The notes beneath the pieces were generated by a model. The model was not told the origin of the DNA and did no database searches. It was given only the letters and a program-made list of their open reading frames with translations. The translations under genes and the position numbers were made by a program. Source: a virus. From it: a stretch of 33,073 nucleotides of DNA. Location: positions 1 through 33,073 of IMG/VR virus record IMGVR_UViG_3300049629_001456, one strand, 5' to 3'. Below, in pieces: positions 1-7,541 of the stretch. Position 1 is the stretch's first letter, and each line of letters starts with the position of its first letter.

Positions 1-205
1 CGAGAAAGTTGGCGTCGGAGAACGAGGACTTGAGCGCGACGGTGGTCTGCGTGCCGGGGATCGCGGAGATGGCGACGCCGTTCTCAACGAAAATGACCTC
101 GATCGGCACCTGGTCGCGGCGCTTGAGGATGAGCGTCTGGAGCGCGACATTCGACGCGGCCGATTTCACGAAGCGCCGGTTTTTTTGGTCTAGGAAAAGT
201 TTCAT
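1..205 (-). CDS. Phage tail-associated protein, 3' end outside window
   Basis: N-terminal 68 codons of a gene that runs off the left edge. It begins MKLFLDQKNRRFVKSAAS and continues through a segment rich in beta-type residues (QVPIEVIFVENG, ISAIPGTQTTVAL). This resembles short structural proteins at the tail-tip or fibre end of phages in this type of host, but I cannot name a family. The ATG at 205 is preceded by the TTTGACAC element (226-233, 20 nt gap). The gene follows the tail-tip genes on the same strand, so it probably belongs to the tail-fibre module, most of which lies at the right end of the window. The tail assignment rests on position only. Confidence 0.6.
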   Translation of the reverse strand, partial: MKLFLDQKNRRFVKSAASNVALQTLILKRRDQVPIEVIFVENGVAISAIPGTQTTVALKSSFSDANFL

Positions 206-225
206 GCCGCTCGAGCGAGCGGCGG

Positions 226-233
226 GTGTCAAA
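226..233 (-). promoter_or_regulatory. TTTGACAC element, 20 nt before start at 205
   Basis: Exact TTTGACAC on the minus strand, followed by CCCGC, 20 nt before the ATG at 205. No Shine-Dalgarno sequence lies in the gap; the gap contains the palindrome GCTCGAGC. Its core and flank (TTGACACCCGC) match the plus-strand copy in the immunity region at 23214-23224. Confidence 0.5.
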
Positions 234-250
234 TCGGGCGGCTCTCCGAG

Positions 251-706
251 CTATTTCTGGAGCGGCTCGGAAGGATTAACCACAGAGGACACAGAGGACA
301 CAGAGACGGCTTCCCATTTGCCAATCGGGCAGCGCTCGGTCGCCATGCGGATCTTCGCCCAGGTGGAGCATCCGCACTTGCTGCAGCGGCCGGTGTTGTT
401 CAGCGCGGCGGCGTCCCACTCCGGGCAGGCGCGGCAGGTCGCTTCGCGGGCGGCGAGGATGTCGGGCGGGGTGGGTGCGAAGCCGCTGGATGTCCAGTTG
501 AGGAGGGACTTGCCGAGGCTGGCGGCTTGTTGCGGGAGGCTGGGAGGCGTAGCCGGGGCCATAGAAAACTTCGAAAGAAACTCGTATTCGCCCGCCGCGT
601 TAAGCTTGTATATTTCGCTGGTCTCCAAGACCGCCGCGAACTCGCTTTTCCGCTCACTCGCGAGCATTTCAGTTTTTGTTTGAAATTTTGCAGGGGTGAA
701 TTTCAT
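251..706 (-). CDS. Small Cys-rich (zinc-binding) phage protein
   Basis: 151 residues from the ATG at 706, chosen because it overlaps the upstream stop in an ATGA junction. The C-terminal half holds C91-x2-C94, then C108-x2-C111-x-C113, then C126 in the context RMATERCPIGKW. This pattern is common in small phage proteins that probably bind one zinc ion in a knuckle; the exact role is unknown. The last residues (VSVSSVSSVVNP, about 134-145) are encoded by a copy of the interspersed repeat at 276-306, so the native C-terminus appears replaced or extended by repeat DNA. It lies at the end of the tail block. A role in tail-tip assembly or regulation would be inference only. Confidence 0.75.
   Translation of the reverse strand: MKFTPAKFQTKTEMLASERKSEFAAVLETSEIYKLNAAGEYEFLSKFSMAPATPPSLPQQAASLGKSLLNWTSSGFAPTPPDILAAREATCRACPEWDAAALNNTGRCSKCGCSTWAKIRMATERCPIGKWEAVSVSSVSSVVNPSEPLQK
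276..306 (+). repeat. Interspersed repeat copy 1 (TTAACCACAGAGGACACAGAG type)
   Basis: Reads TTAACCACAGAGG followed by two more ACACAGAG units on the plus strand. It lies inside the 3' end of the Cys-rich gene (251-706) and encodes its serine/valine tail. It lies 42 nt upstream (minus strand) of a TTTGACAC element. Confidence 0.85.
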
Positions 707-1602
707 GGCCGCATTTCGGTGGTTGGTCCCCATTTTTCGGAAAGAGTGTTGTGCAGGGTTTGCACCCAAGTCCCCACCGCCGTTTTGAGGTCTCTGTATA
801 TAGGGATTTGTAGTTCGATAGTCCCACTCCTAACCCTAAAGCCCCCCTCCACCGCACCCGAGAGCCCTTCGTAGAACTCGGGCGCGTGAAAGCTCAGAGG
901 TTCGCAGTAAAGTGGCCAACTTGGACATATTGGAGGCATCACATCATTGACATCGCAGCCATCCCATGGCTCCGCGCAACCACCTGAAGTAAACCCATTG
1001 CAGTTAGTATTATGCCATTTTGCTTGTTGCAATTTTTGGTTTAAGAGCGTTATCCCGTTTTCCGTAACCGTTGACCATACCGCGTCTTGTATTGTTGAGC
1101 TGAATGCATAGTCCATTTCGTGAACCCAGCAATCTGCATAATCTCCATAATGATCGGAATTGCACCAGGAGGAGTGAAAACTTCTCGCGAAATCGTGCGT
1201 GCCTTGCGCTTTAACTATGTCGCATGTGCAGTCTTCTTTTAAATAGTAGGTAATTTTTTCATACTTATTTTGCCGCGCAATGTTTTGAGTCTCGCCGAAT
1301 GTTGAGCATGTAACCCCTTCCACTAGATTGCCCTCTTCATCATAGTATTCATAAGGGGAGCATGAAATGGAAAATGGCTCACGCGACCCATCGAATTCGC
1401 CAAACTGATAGCTCGGAAGTTGATATTCGAGCGTAATGTATTTAAATTTCGCCTTATTCGTTGGTTCGGTTGCGCCATACGAAAAAGCAGGGAAGCCGCA
1501 ACTCGGCCCGGACCCACAACACCCGCACGACACCGCGCGGAGGCTAGCCTCGCCGTCGGTTTTGATCTTAATGGAATTGGCAGCAGATCTTCCGATGGTC
1601 AT
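703..1602 (-). CDS. Cys-rich tail-region protein, unknown function
   Basis: 299 residues, not recognised. It has about 14 cysteines, including SCGCCGSGPSCG near the N-terminus (about 25-36) and scattered pairs (CTCD, CNSD, CNGFTSGGC). It is also rich in Tyr, Trp and Asn. The central part (roughly 900-1480) is clearly more AT-rich than its neighbours, which suggests a domain acquired separately. It overlaps the genes on both sides by ATGA junctions (703-706 and 1599-1602), so translation is probably coupled. Its place after the tape measure suggests a tail-tip or adhesin component. The many cysteines would suit a disulphide- or metal-stabilised external protein, which is inference. Confidence 0.7.
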   Translation of the reverse strand: MTIGRSAANSIKIKTDGEASLRAVSCGCCGSGPSCGFPAFSYGATEPTNKAKFKYITLEYQLPSYQFGEFDGSREPFSISCSPYEYYDEEGNLVEGVTCSTFGETQNIARQNKYEKITYYLKEDCTCDIVKAQGTHDFARSFHSSWCNSDHYGDYADCWVHEMDYAFSSTIQDAVWSTVTENGITLLNQKLQQAKWHNTNCNGFTSGGCAEPWDGCDVNDVMPPICPSWPLYCEPLSFHAPEFYEGLSGAVEGGFRVRSGTIELQIPIYRDLKTAVGTWVQTLHNTLSEKWGPTTEMRP

Positions 1603-1877
1603 GACGCCTCACATTCCTCGGTGGCCAGCCAGGTTAGCGCCCCGCCGACGGCTCCGAGGACATGCGTTCCGCTCGACGGCACGGCGGGGATTTTGAGCTT
1701 CCGCGAAGGGTATCCGCCTTGGCCGGTCGTCTGGTCGATCAGCGAGGGATCGGCGTCGAGGGCGGCAAAATTAAAATTGCGCATGAGGTCTCCGGCGGAA
1801 ATTTGCACCGGGTAGCCTCCTCCGCTGGCATTTTTTGCCGCGCGCGCTACAGCTTCGAAATCAGCAGGAAAATTCAT
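1599..1877 (-). CDS. Small tail-tip region protein, unknown
   Basis: 92 residues starting MNFPADFEAVARAAKNASGG, with no recognised domain. It overlaps the upstream gene (ATG 1875-1877) and the downstream gene (stop 1599-1601) in ATGA junctions, so it is the middle member of a translationally coupled trio. The N-terminal stretch is helical and charged; the rest is Gly/Ala-rich (THVLGAVGGALTWLATEE). Its position between tape-measure-proximal genes and fibre genes suggests a virion or assembly role. Confidence 0.65.
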   Translation of the reverse strand: MNFPADFEAVARAAKNASGGGYPVQISAGDLMRNFNFAALDADPSLIDQTTGQGGYPSRKLKIPAVPSSGTHVLGAVGGALTWLATEECEAS

Positions 1878-2584
1878 CTGGATACATTGATCGTAGCATA
1901 GGAGATGACTGTCGGGCTCCCCACAACGGTTGCCGATACCTCATCGAAAGATCCAAAGCCTGTTCGGGTCAGACCTTTTAATTCGCCAGCGACCTGTATG
2001 GTGGAGGAGAGCCCCGAAAGCGAGAATTGAGCGGATGGATATCTGCCCTTGAGTGAGGCTTTTATTGAGTCAAGGGTTGTGGATACAATCGTGAAAGTCG
2101 TATCGGCGGGGGGGATAGGGATTGCGCTATTAGAGGCGGTGGCGGGCACGACGACGCTTTTCGTCACGGCGTTCAATGCCACGACAACCCCCATCCACAC
2201 CGGCGTGGTCGGGTTGCTTTCGCCTTGTCCGAGACTTGAGAACACCAAATATGCAGGGACTTGCACGGTCTGCACTTCCATCGACTTAAAACTCCGTCCA
2301 GAGGTATTGCATCGGCCGTAGGCACAGGCGAGGTATTCGGTGAAGCCGTCTTCTCGGCGGCGTTCTTGCACCTCGGGGAAGATTTTGAGGCCGTCGATGC
2401 AAGGAGAGGAGTCGCCGTCGGGCATGTTGTTGCCGACGGCGAGAGTGGCACGGTTCGTCGCGGCGTTGGCGGTGAGGCCGAGATAGGTCTGCTCGACGCG
2501 CACGAGGCCGCTCGGGAAGGTGGACACTGAGCGGCCGGGTTGCGCGATGAGGCCGGAGGTGGATTTGTAGATTGTGTAACTCAT
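1874..2584 (-). CDS. Tail protein downstream of the tape measure, unknown
   Basis: 236 residues beginning MSYTIYKSTSGLIAQPGRSV. No family recognised. The sequence is rich in short beta-type stretches, as expected of a tail-tip or baseplate-hub beta-sandwich, with two short Cys/Gly regions (CIDGLKIFPEV, ACAYGRCNTSGR). It begins 5 nt after the tape-measure stop and is coupled downstream by an ATGA junction at 1874-1877. In siphovirus gene order this position is taken by the distal tail or tail-tip protein. That analogy is the only functional evidence. Confidence 0.65.
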   Translation of the reverse strand: MSYTIYKSTSGLIAQPGRSVSTFPSGLVRVEQTYLGLTANAATNRATLAVGNNMPDGDSSPCIDGLKIFPEVQERRREDGFTEYLACAYGRCNTSGRSFKSMEVQTVQVPAYLVFSSLGQGESNPTTPVWMGVVVALNAVTKSVVVPATASNSAIPIPPADTTFTIVSTTLDSIKASLKGRYPSAQFSLSGLSSTIQVAGELKGLTRTGFGSFDEVSATVVGSPTVISYATINVSR

Positions 2585-2589
2585 TTGGC

Positions 2590-4725
2590 TCAGGCGGTGA
2601 GGGCGGCGACGGGCAGGCGGGGTTCGATTTTTTCGAGGAGGGTTTTGATGCCCTCGACGAGGCCTTCGAGGCCACCGCCGGATTTTTTGTCGGAGCCACT
2701 GGCTTGGGAGGCGGTTTTGCCTGCTTCGCCGGGCTTGTCTACGGCGGGGGAGGTTTTGGCGAGGGCGCCTGCTTCGCCGACTTCCTTCCCGCCGAGTTTG
2801 GCCATGCGATCGCGGAATGCTTGGCCTTTGGAGGCGACGCGCTCCGAAAATGGCAGGGCGGCGAATTCCTCGGCGGCTTGCTTGTCGGCGGCTTTTTGGG
2901 CGATGCTTTGCTCTTTGCGGGCGATGCGACCGGCGGCGCGCTCGGCTCCGGCAAAGTCTCCCCGAGCGATCGCGTCTTGCGCGGCTTTAGTGTTCTTGCC
3001 GCCTTTATCGACCGCATCTTTGGCGCGCGCTTCTTCGATGCTTTTGAAGAGCTTGGCGGATTCGGAGAGGTCTTGCTTGATCTTGCCTGCCGAGCCTTCG
3101 GCTTTGGAAAAGGATTTGGCGACCTCCTCGGCATCCCCTGCGGCGCCTTTGGTTTTCGTGGCGGTGGCATCGGCGGCGATGGTGGATTTCTCGAATTCCT
3201 CGCGGAGCTTCTTGCCGGACTCGGTAACGGCGGCCAATTTCTCGGAGGCGACGGTGGTGGATTCTTTGGCACCGAAGAAATCCTTGTCGCTTTTGTCGAG
3301 GCTATCCACGATCTTGCCGAATTCATCTTTGGCGCGAATGGATCCATCCACGATCTTCGCGCCGTATTCAGCCGAGGCGGCTCCGAGACCGGCGCTGAGT
3401 TTATCTAGGCCAGAGCCTCCGGCTTTCTCGAAGGATGTCTGGAAGGTGTTCCCTCCATTTTGCATGACGCCCTTCAAAGCGCTGTCGAGCTTGCCCGATA
3501 CGAATCCAATCGGATCTTTCATCGCGGCTTGGAAATCCTGTGCCACAGCGGTGAGCACGCGGGAGAATTTGGTCGTGAAAAAATCCACGACATTCGTGAT
3601 GGCTGCGCCTAGCCAAGTCTCGAAGGCACTGACTACACCGCGAATCGAGTCGATATAAGCTTTGGCGCTATCGATGTAAGCCTTGATAAGCGTGTTCCCG
3701 AGAACACCTGCAATGATGCTAGGCAGGTCGCTGGAGAAAAAGGCGGAGAGAAACTTACCTGCATCGATGAGCGAGTTGAGGTAGTTGTTCCCAGCGGTTT
3801 TCGCGCCTGCGATGAGCGCCGCGCCGAGGGCTTCGATAGCTGGCATGGGGGCCTTGAATGCGCCGATGAGGAAATCCGCAACACTCATCACCTGGCCCAT
3901 GAGTTTCTGCCCCCAGCCAGCGGCATCGACGCCGGTCAGCGAGGTCGTGAAAGCAGACAGCGCAGGCAGGGCATCCTCGAGGAAGCCTGCGGCGAATTCC
4001 ATCGTCTTGTTTTTGATGGCGGAAAAGTTGTCACCGAGGGAATCCATGGCGGAGGCACTGCGGTCCATCACGCCGGGGAGGCTGCCGAGTTGGCCTTTGG
4101 CGGCATCGATCTCGCCTGCGAAATTATTAAGCACCGGCAAAAGCTCGCCGCCGGATTTCCCGAAAACTTCCATTGCGGCGCGGGCGCGCTCGGCGGGGTC
4201 GGAAATGCCAGCGATCTTCTTGGCGAATACTTGCATCTGCTCCGTAGGGGTCTTGCCTTCCAAGTCCTTCATGGAAATCCCAAGGGCGCTCATCGTGGCC
4301 GATTGCTCCGCGCCCCCGGCAGCGGCTTCCGCCATGAACTTTTGAAGTTTGTTGATGCTGGTGCCGACCTTGTCGCCGCTGACTCCGGTGTTTTCAAAGG
4401 CGCGCTGGAGCACGAGGAGATTCCCGGCAGATTCTCCGGTGCGTGAGGAGAGATCGTTGAGCTTGCCGCCGAGATCGATGGCTTGACCGAAACCATCCAC
4501 GACCGCACGAGCACCGGCCGTGGCGGCCTCGACGGCCATCATGCCGACCTTCACGGCGGCACCGGCGACAGCGGCGGCGGCGCCGATCTTGCCGAAGGAC
4601 ATGCCGAAACCTTTGGAGGCGTTCTTGGCGGCGTCCTGCGTGGCGCCGAGTTCCTTTTTGAGTTTGTCGATTGTGGACCCGAGGTTCAGGTCTTTGGCGG
4701 CGAATGTGACTGTTGCGTCGGCCAT
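2590..4725 (-). CDS. Tail tape measure protein
   Basis: 711 residues. Tape measure proteins set tail length and pass through the tube during DNA ejection. Support: the length; Ala/Gly/Lys-rich helical composition; an N-terminal coiled region (LGSTIDKLKKELGATQDAAK); hydrophobic segments around 45-75 (AAAAVAGAAVKVGMMAVEAA) and around 300-350; a charged helical C-terminus; and position just after the frameshifted tail chaperone and one further gene. The motif SGDKVGTSINKLQKFMAEAA and the following SDPAERARAAMEVFGKSG stretch are typical of this family in tailed phages. The start at 4725 lies 3 nt after the upstream stop. If other siphoviruses are a guide, about 1.5 angstrom per residue would predict a tail of roughly 100 nm. 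Confidence 0.9.
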   Translation of the reverse strand: MADATVTFAAKDLNLGSTIDKLKKELGATQDAAKNASKGFGMSFGKIGAAAAVAGAAVKVGMMAVEAATAGARAVVDGFGQAIDLGGKLNDLSSRTGESAGNLLVLQRAFENTGVSGDKVGTSINKLQKFMAEAAAGGAEQSATMSALGISMKDLEGKTPTEQMQVFAKKIAGISDPAERARAAMEVFGKSGGELLPVLNNFAGEIDAAKGQLGSLPGVMDRSASAMDSLGDNFSAIKNKTMEFAAGFLEDALPALSAFTTSLTGVDAAGWGQKLMGQVMSVADFLIGAFKAPMPAIEALGAALIAGAKTAGNNYLNSLIDAGKFLSAFFSSDLPSIIAGVLGNTLIKAYIDSAKAYIDSIRGVVSAFETWLGAAITNVVDFFTTKFSRVLTAVAQDFQAAMKDPIGFVSGKLDSALKGVMQNGGNTFQTSFEKAGGSGLDKLSAGLGAASAEYGAKIVDGSIRAKDEFGKIVDSLDKSDKDFFGAKESTTVASEKLAAVTESGKKLREEFEKSTIAADATATKTKGAAGDAEEVAKSFSKAEGSAGKIKQDLSESAKLFKSIEEARAKDAVDKGGKNTKAAQDAIARGDFAGAERAAGRIARKEQSIAQKAADKQAAEEFAALPFSERVASKGQAFRDRMAKLGGKEVGEAGALAKTSPAVDKPGEAGKTASQASGSDKKSGGGLEGLVEGIKTLLEKIEPRLPVAALTA

Positions 4726-4728
4726 AGG

Positions 4729-5550
4729 TCAGGCGGCTTTCTGAAGTTGTTTGCGCTCGTAGCGGAGCATGTTGCCGAGTTGCTTGATCATTTTCTGGAC
4801 GACGGTAACCACGGCGACATCGCGCTCAGACTCGCGGCAAACCTTGTCGGCATATTTGATTGTGTTGGTGAGTTTGATTCGCGGGTTCTTGAGGTCGTCC
4901 GCGTTGTCTTCGACGATGCCGAAATCATAATCGCCGAGGTGACGCGTGACCCACCTTGGGATGCCGCGAGTGGCGCTTCCGCTTGTTGTTTTTTTGATCT
5001 TCTTGGCACAGGCCGCCCAGCCGGATTTTGCAAGGCCCACCTTGGCTTGCTGAAGTGCGACATACTCATTGAGCGTGCTGGCAGGGACGAAATACTTATC
5101 GATAAATTTCCACCTTCCGATGTCGCGGGTGCCTGACCCGGCTGATGACATTCTGCCGTTTTGATAGGCTTTTTTGTGGATGGCCCGCATCGATCCAATG
5201 GTGGCAAATTGGCGGAAGTGCGCTCTGTCCGTGCCGTAGACCGTGCCGTCTTTTTTTACAAAAAGCCGAATGTTGCCGGAGCCGTAGGGCTCGGAATTCT
5301 CGGCGAGAAAGTCGGTGATTGGCGCGAAGAGACCATATCTCTTTTTGCCGCCCAAGAGGTCTCTGGCGACTGCCGCTTTCCCGACTTTGTCGTCAGTGCC
5401 AAATGGCTGCGTCCGTCGAGCGAGTTCCACGCACAGCAGGCGCGCATGGACGCGAAGCGTGTCAGCGAGAGACTTTCCTTTCACCTCACCATAGAAGCGA
5501 AACATGTCTTCAAGACCTGTGCTTTCGATTTCTATGGATGCCGAGCTCAT
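4729..5550 (-). CDS. Tail assembly-region protein, unknown
   Basis: 273 residues beginning MSSASIEIESTGLEDMF. Not clearly recognised. The opening, with a short strand followed by a helical stretch containing LADTLRVHARLLCVELARRTQPF, faintly recalls HK97 gp10-like joining proteins, but it is longer and sits between the tail chaperone and the tape measure, where such a protein is unusual. The C-terminus is a basic helix (MIKQLGNMLRYERKQLQKAA). Its ATG (5548-5550) overlaps the TGA of the frameshifted chaperone reading frame (5547-5549). This coupling supports both the frameshift model and this start. Confidence 0.7.
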   Translation of the reverse strand: MSSASIEIESTGLEDMFRFYGEVKGKSLADTLRVHARLLCVELARRTQPFGTDDKVGKAAVARDLLGGKKRYGLFAPITDFLAENSEPYGSGNIRLFVKKDGTVYGTDRAHFRQFATIGSMRAIHKKAYQNGRMSSAGSGTRDIGRWKFIDKYFVPASTLNEYVALQQAKVGLAKSGWAACAKKIKKTTSGSATRGIPRWVTRHLGDYDFGIVEDNADDLKNPRIKLTNTIKYADKVCRESERDVAVVTVVQKMIKQLGNMLRYERKQLQKAA

Positions 5551-5774
5551 GTGATTTTCGCAAACGCGCTTTCTATTGCCGCGAGGGAGTCAAAATCCGC
5601 GTTCGGAGAGCGGCGCAGATATAGGCGAGGAACGCCATGCTGGAATGAATCGGCGTCCAAGATTTGCAGCCCGGCAGCAAAGGGGACTTCCCACATGCAG
5701 GCGTGAAACCCCCAACCGGTGATGCTTGCGAGGCGGTAGACATAGGATGCAAGCCAGTTGGGGGATGCTACTCC
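5547..5774 (-). CDS. Tail chaperone C-terminal extension (T part), reached by -1 frameshift
   Basis: The -1 frame relative to the 136-aa chaperone stays open across its TAG stop (5768-5770). It encodes about 75 residues including NWLASYVYRLASITGWGFHA, MWEVPFAAGLQILDAD and a terminal SLAAIESAFAKIT, ending at TGA 5547-5549. The pattern 'ITGW-(x)n-E-P-(x)n-GL' is what gpT-type extensions of tail chaperones look like. The segment has no convincing start codon of its own and lies exactly between the chaperone and the next gene. The likely slip site is the run of five G just before the stop (codons TCG GGG GAG TAG): GGG re-pairs with GGG at -1. The fusion would be about 210 residues and would help recruit tail tube subunits to the tape measure. 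Confidence 0.7.
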   Translation of the reverse strand, partial: GVASPNWLASYVYRLASITGWGFHACMWEVPFAAGLQILDADSFQHGVPRLYLRRSPNADFDSLAAIESAFAKIT

Positions 5775-6178
5775 CCCGAGGTGGGGCTTCCGGTGGAGGG
5801 GTGCTTGGCTTTGGTCTCGGCGGCGTTGACTCGATCCCAGGCGGCGGAGACGAGCTTCGAAAGTTCGTTCTGGTCGTCGAGGTCGGCGATGTTCTCGAGC
5901 TGCCAGCGGCGGACGGCGCGGTTGAATTCCTCGGGGTCGCTGTCAACGGCGAGGACATCCTCGAGCGGCGCGGAGTGGACGAAGGCGAAGGCGGCGACGA
6001 ACCAAAATTCATCGCGCTTCTCGAGGAGGTTCGAGCGGATGATGGAGATCGTGCCGGGGACGCAAGGGCGGAGCGTCCACTTGCCTTTGCGCTTGGTGCC
6101 GTCGCGCATGGCTTGCTCGCGGAGGGCTTCGTCGTCGGTTTCTAGTGTGTCGTTGGATTTGTCGTTTTTGTTTTTCAT
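5768..6178 (-). CDS. Tail assembly chaperone (G-like)
   Basis: 136 residues, acidic and helical, with motifs TISIIRSNLLEKRDEFWF and a long helix (RRWQLENIADLDDQNELSKL). It lies between the tail tube gene and the tape measure, the usual place for the gpG/gpGT pair of siphoviruses, which coats the tape measure before the tube polymerises. The unframeshifted product ends at TAG 5768-5770 after PSTGSPTSGE. A -1 slip near that stop would add the T part (5547-5774). The start at 6178 overlaps the preceding stop (ATGA, 6175-6178). Family membership rests on position, composition and the frameshift arrangement. Confidence 0.75.
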   Translation of the reverse strand: MKNKNDKSNDTLETDDEALREQAMRDGTKRKGKWTLRPCVPGTISIIRSNLLEKRDEFWFVAAFAFVHSAPLEDVLAVDSDPEEFNRAVRRWQLENIADLDDQNELSKLVSAAWDRVNAAETKAKHPSTGSPTSGE

Positions 6179-6651
6179 AAAAATTTAGCGAAGCGCTTTT
6201 TGTCGGCCTCGGTGGCGTTCTCGGAGATCGAGACGATCTTGCCGTTTCGCTCAAAGACGAGTTGGCGCGGGGTGGCCTTGACGACGCTGACGAGGGTGTC
6301 GCGGGTTTGGAGCAGGGCCACCAAATCAGGAACAGGGCCGGGGTGTTTGGATTTAAATGCCTGCCAGCGGGCAGTGGAAATGGATGCCGCGTTTTCTTGG
6401 CCGGATACTTCGGCGCGGATTTTTTCGATCTCTTCCTTTGCGGCAACAAAGGCGTGCATGACGGAGTTTGCCTGCTCGCCGGTTTCGGGGTGGTTGGCGA
6501 CGAAATGGAAAACGGTAGATTCCTCGCCAGAGTCTCGGCGGATGCGGGTGGCGGGGGAGTTGTTATTTTCAAAATCCCAACCGAGATGGTCGAGGATCGT
6601 GGCGAGCTTGAGGTCGCGGGTTGAAAAGACTGCGAGAGGTTTTGTCGTCAT
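6175..6651 (-). CDS. Hypothetical protein between tail tube and chaperone
   Basis: 158 residues starting MTTKPLAVFSTRDLKLATIL. No family recognised. The N-terminal part holds DHLGWDFENNNSPATRIRR and HFVANHPETGEQANS; the middle is a charged helix (FVAAKEEIEKIRAEVSGQE); the C-terminus has short strands (RQLVFERNGKIVSISENA). It ends in an ATGA overlap with the chaperone gene. Many siphoviruses have one small gene here, of unknown role. It starts about 17 nt downstream of a strong hairpin (6668-6696), which may set its level below that of the tail tube gene. Confidence 0.65.
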   Translation of the reverse strand: MTTKPLAVFSTRDLKLATILDHLGWDFENNNSPATRIRRDSGEESTVFHFVANHPETGEQANSVMHAFVAAKEEIEKIRAEVSGQENAASISTARWQAFKSKHPGPVPDLVALLQTRDTLVSVVKATPRQLVFERNGKIVSISENATEADKKRFAKFL

Positions 6652-6667
6652 TTGTCGTGATGGGAAG

Positions 6668-6696
6668 CCCGGAGCGGTGAATCACTCCGCTCCGGG
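6668..6696 (-). terminator. Hairpin after the tail tube gene (partial terminator?)
   Basis: Perfect 10-bp stem (CCCGGAGCGG at 6668-6677 with CCGCTCCGGG at 6687-6696) and a 9-nt loop, 20 nt after the tail tube stop on the minus strand. No U-run follows, so it may act as an attenuator or mRNA-stabilising 3' end for the abundant tail tube message rather than a full terminator. Confidence 0.5.
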
Positions 6697-6715
6697 CGCG
6701 GGCGTGGGCTTGGGC

Positions 6716-7084
6716 TTAGGAGGCGGTCATCGCGGTCTCGTAGGAGCGCGCGGTGAGCGAAACGGTCTCGAACTGCTCGGCTGCGAAATTCGTGGTCAAA
6801 CCAGTGACGATCGTGGTGGCGCCGAGATCGACAGAGGCGGGCATTGTTACGCTGAGGGCACTGCCCACGCTTGCGCTAAAGGATCCGGTGCGCATGCCTT
6901 CGATGCTGATTTCTTTAATCACTTCCGACATGGCCACCGCAACCACCCCTCCCTGATCATCCTTGACCTCTGAGAGCGATGCGGTTTCGTTGACACTGAA
7001 GCTGGTGCATATGATGCCTGACACGTTTGGCGTGCCATATTCGGCTGTGGATACTGCGGATGAGCGATAGAGAGTTGCGGCCAT
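6716..7084 (-). CDS. Tail tube protein (putative)
   Basis: 122 residues, Ser/Thr/Val/Ala-rich and nearly all short beta-type stretches (IICTSFSVNETASLSEVKDD, SALSVTMPASVDLGATTIVT). Length, composition and position (after the joining proteins, before the chaperone) fit a small major tail tube protein, the stacked-hexamer component of a siphovirus tail. I see no signature that proves it. The untranslated leader is C/A-rich and almost G-free, like that of the major capsid gene, and a strong hairpin follows the gene. Both features suit a highly expressed virion protein. A TTTGACAC element (7131-7138) lies 46 nt upstream. Confidence 0.6.
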   Translation of the reverse strand: MAATLYRSSAVSTAEYGTPNVSGIICTSFSVNETASLSEVKDDQGGVVAVAMSEVIKEISIEGMRTGSFSASVGSALSVTMPASVDLGATTIVTGLTTNFAAEQFETVSLTARSYETAMTAS

Positions 7085-7110
7085 GGTGGTGGTTGGGTTG
7101 GGTTGGTTGC
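7085..7110 (-). promoter_or_regulatory. C/A-rich, SD-less leader before the tail tube gene
   Basis: The minus strand before the ATG at 7084 is a repeated AACCCAACC sequence ending ACCACCACC, without a purine Shine-Dalgarno. It is closely similar to the leader of the major capsid gene (8845-8870). It is likely an unstructured translation-initiation region. Confidence 0.45.
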
Positions 7111-7130
7111 GGGTTTCGGAGAGGGGGCGC

Positions 7131-7138
7131 GTGTCAAA
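7131..7138 (-). promoter_or_regulatory. TTTGACAC element containing a stop codon
   Basis: Exact TTTGACAC. The TGA inside it is the stop codon of the gene at 7134-7541. It lies 46 nt before the tail tube start at 7084. Confidence 0.5.
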
Positions 7139-7541
7139 TGCCGGAGGTCGTGAACGCGAAACTCAGGGCGGCGGTGGTGACCCACCGGCCATCGGATTGC
7201 GTGTCATCGACCGAGCGGAGGTCCGCTCCGGCGAGGGTGAGGTCCGGCGCGAAGGCGTCGGCCAAGTCGGTCGCGGCGAGGAGGGACGAGCGGAGGGATT
7301 CGGCGAGGGCGGTGTGGGCTTCGAGCGAGCCTTCGAGGACGGCGGGCGTGACCAGCACGATGCTCGCGGTGGCTTTGTAGAATCCGCGCGCCACGGCTTC
7401 GGTGGATTCGCAACCGGCGAGGAGGACGCTTTGGTCTTGAGGGATGGTCTCGGCGCTCTGGCCGGTGTGGACCGGGATGCCGTCAAAGTCGGGCAGGGCG
7501 CGGAGCCACGCGGCGAGGGCGGTTTCGACGGGGATGTTCAC
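7134..7541 (-). CDS. Tail terminator-like / minor tail protein (putative)
   Basis: 135 residues starting MNIPVETALAAWLRALPDF. Proteins of about this size with an N-terminal helix, a strand-rich middle (ASIVLVTPAVLEG), a helix with many Ala/Leu (HTALAESLRSSLLAATDLAD) and a final strand (TAALSFAFTT) occupy the tail-terminator slot just before the tail tube gene in siphoviruses. They cap the tail at the head end. The gene is coupled to the upstream 106-aa gene by an ATGA overlap (7538-7541), and its own stop codon lies inside a TTTGACAC element. The assignment rests on gene order and general pattern, not on a signature motif. Confidence 0.5.
   Translation of the reverse strand: MNIPVETALAAWLRALPDFDGIPVHTGQSAETIPQDQSVLLAGCESTEAVARGFYKATASIVLVTPAVLEGSLEAHTALAESLRSSLLAATDLADAFAPDLTLAGADLRSVDDTQSDGRWVTTAALSFAFTTSGI

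Noticed and set aside
226-233. TTTGACAC elements as ordinary sigma-70 -35 boxes
   Set aside because: The start codon lies only about 20 nt from the beginning of TTGACA in most cases, leaving no space for a -10 box and leader before the gene.
2540-3658. Plus-strand ORFs over the tape measure
   Set aside because: Ala/Ser/Gly-rich antisense shadows of the tape measure.
5590-6012. 140-codon ORF overlapping the tail chaperone
   Set aside because: Pro/Ser/Arg-rich reading in the other frame; the convincing extension of the chaperone is in the -1 frame (5547-5774).
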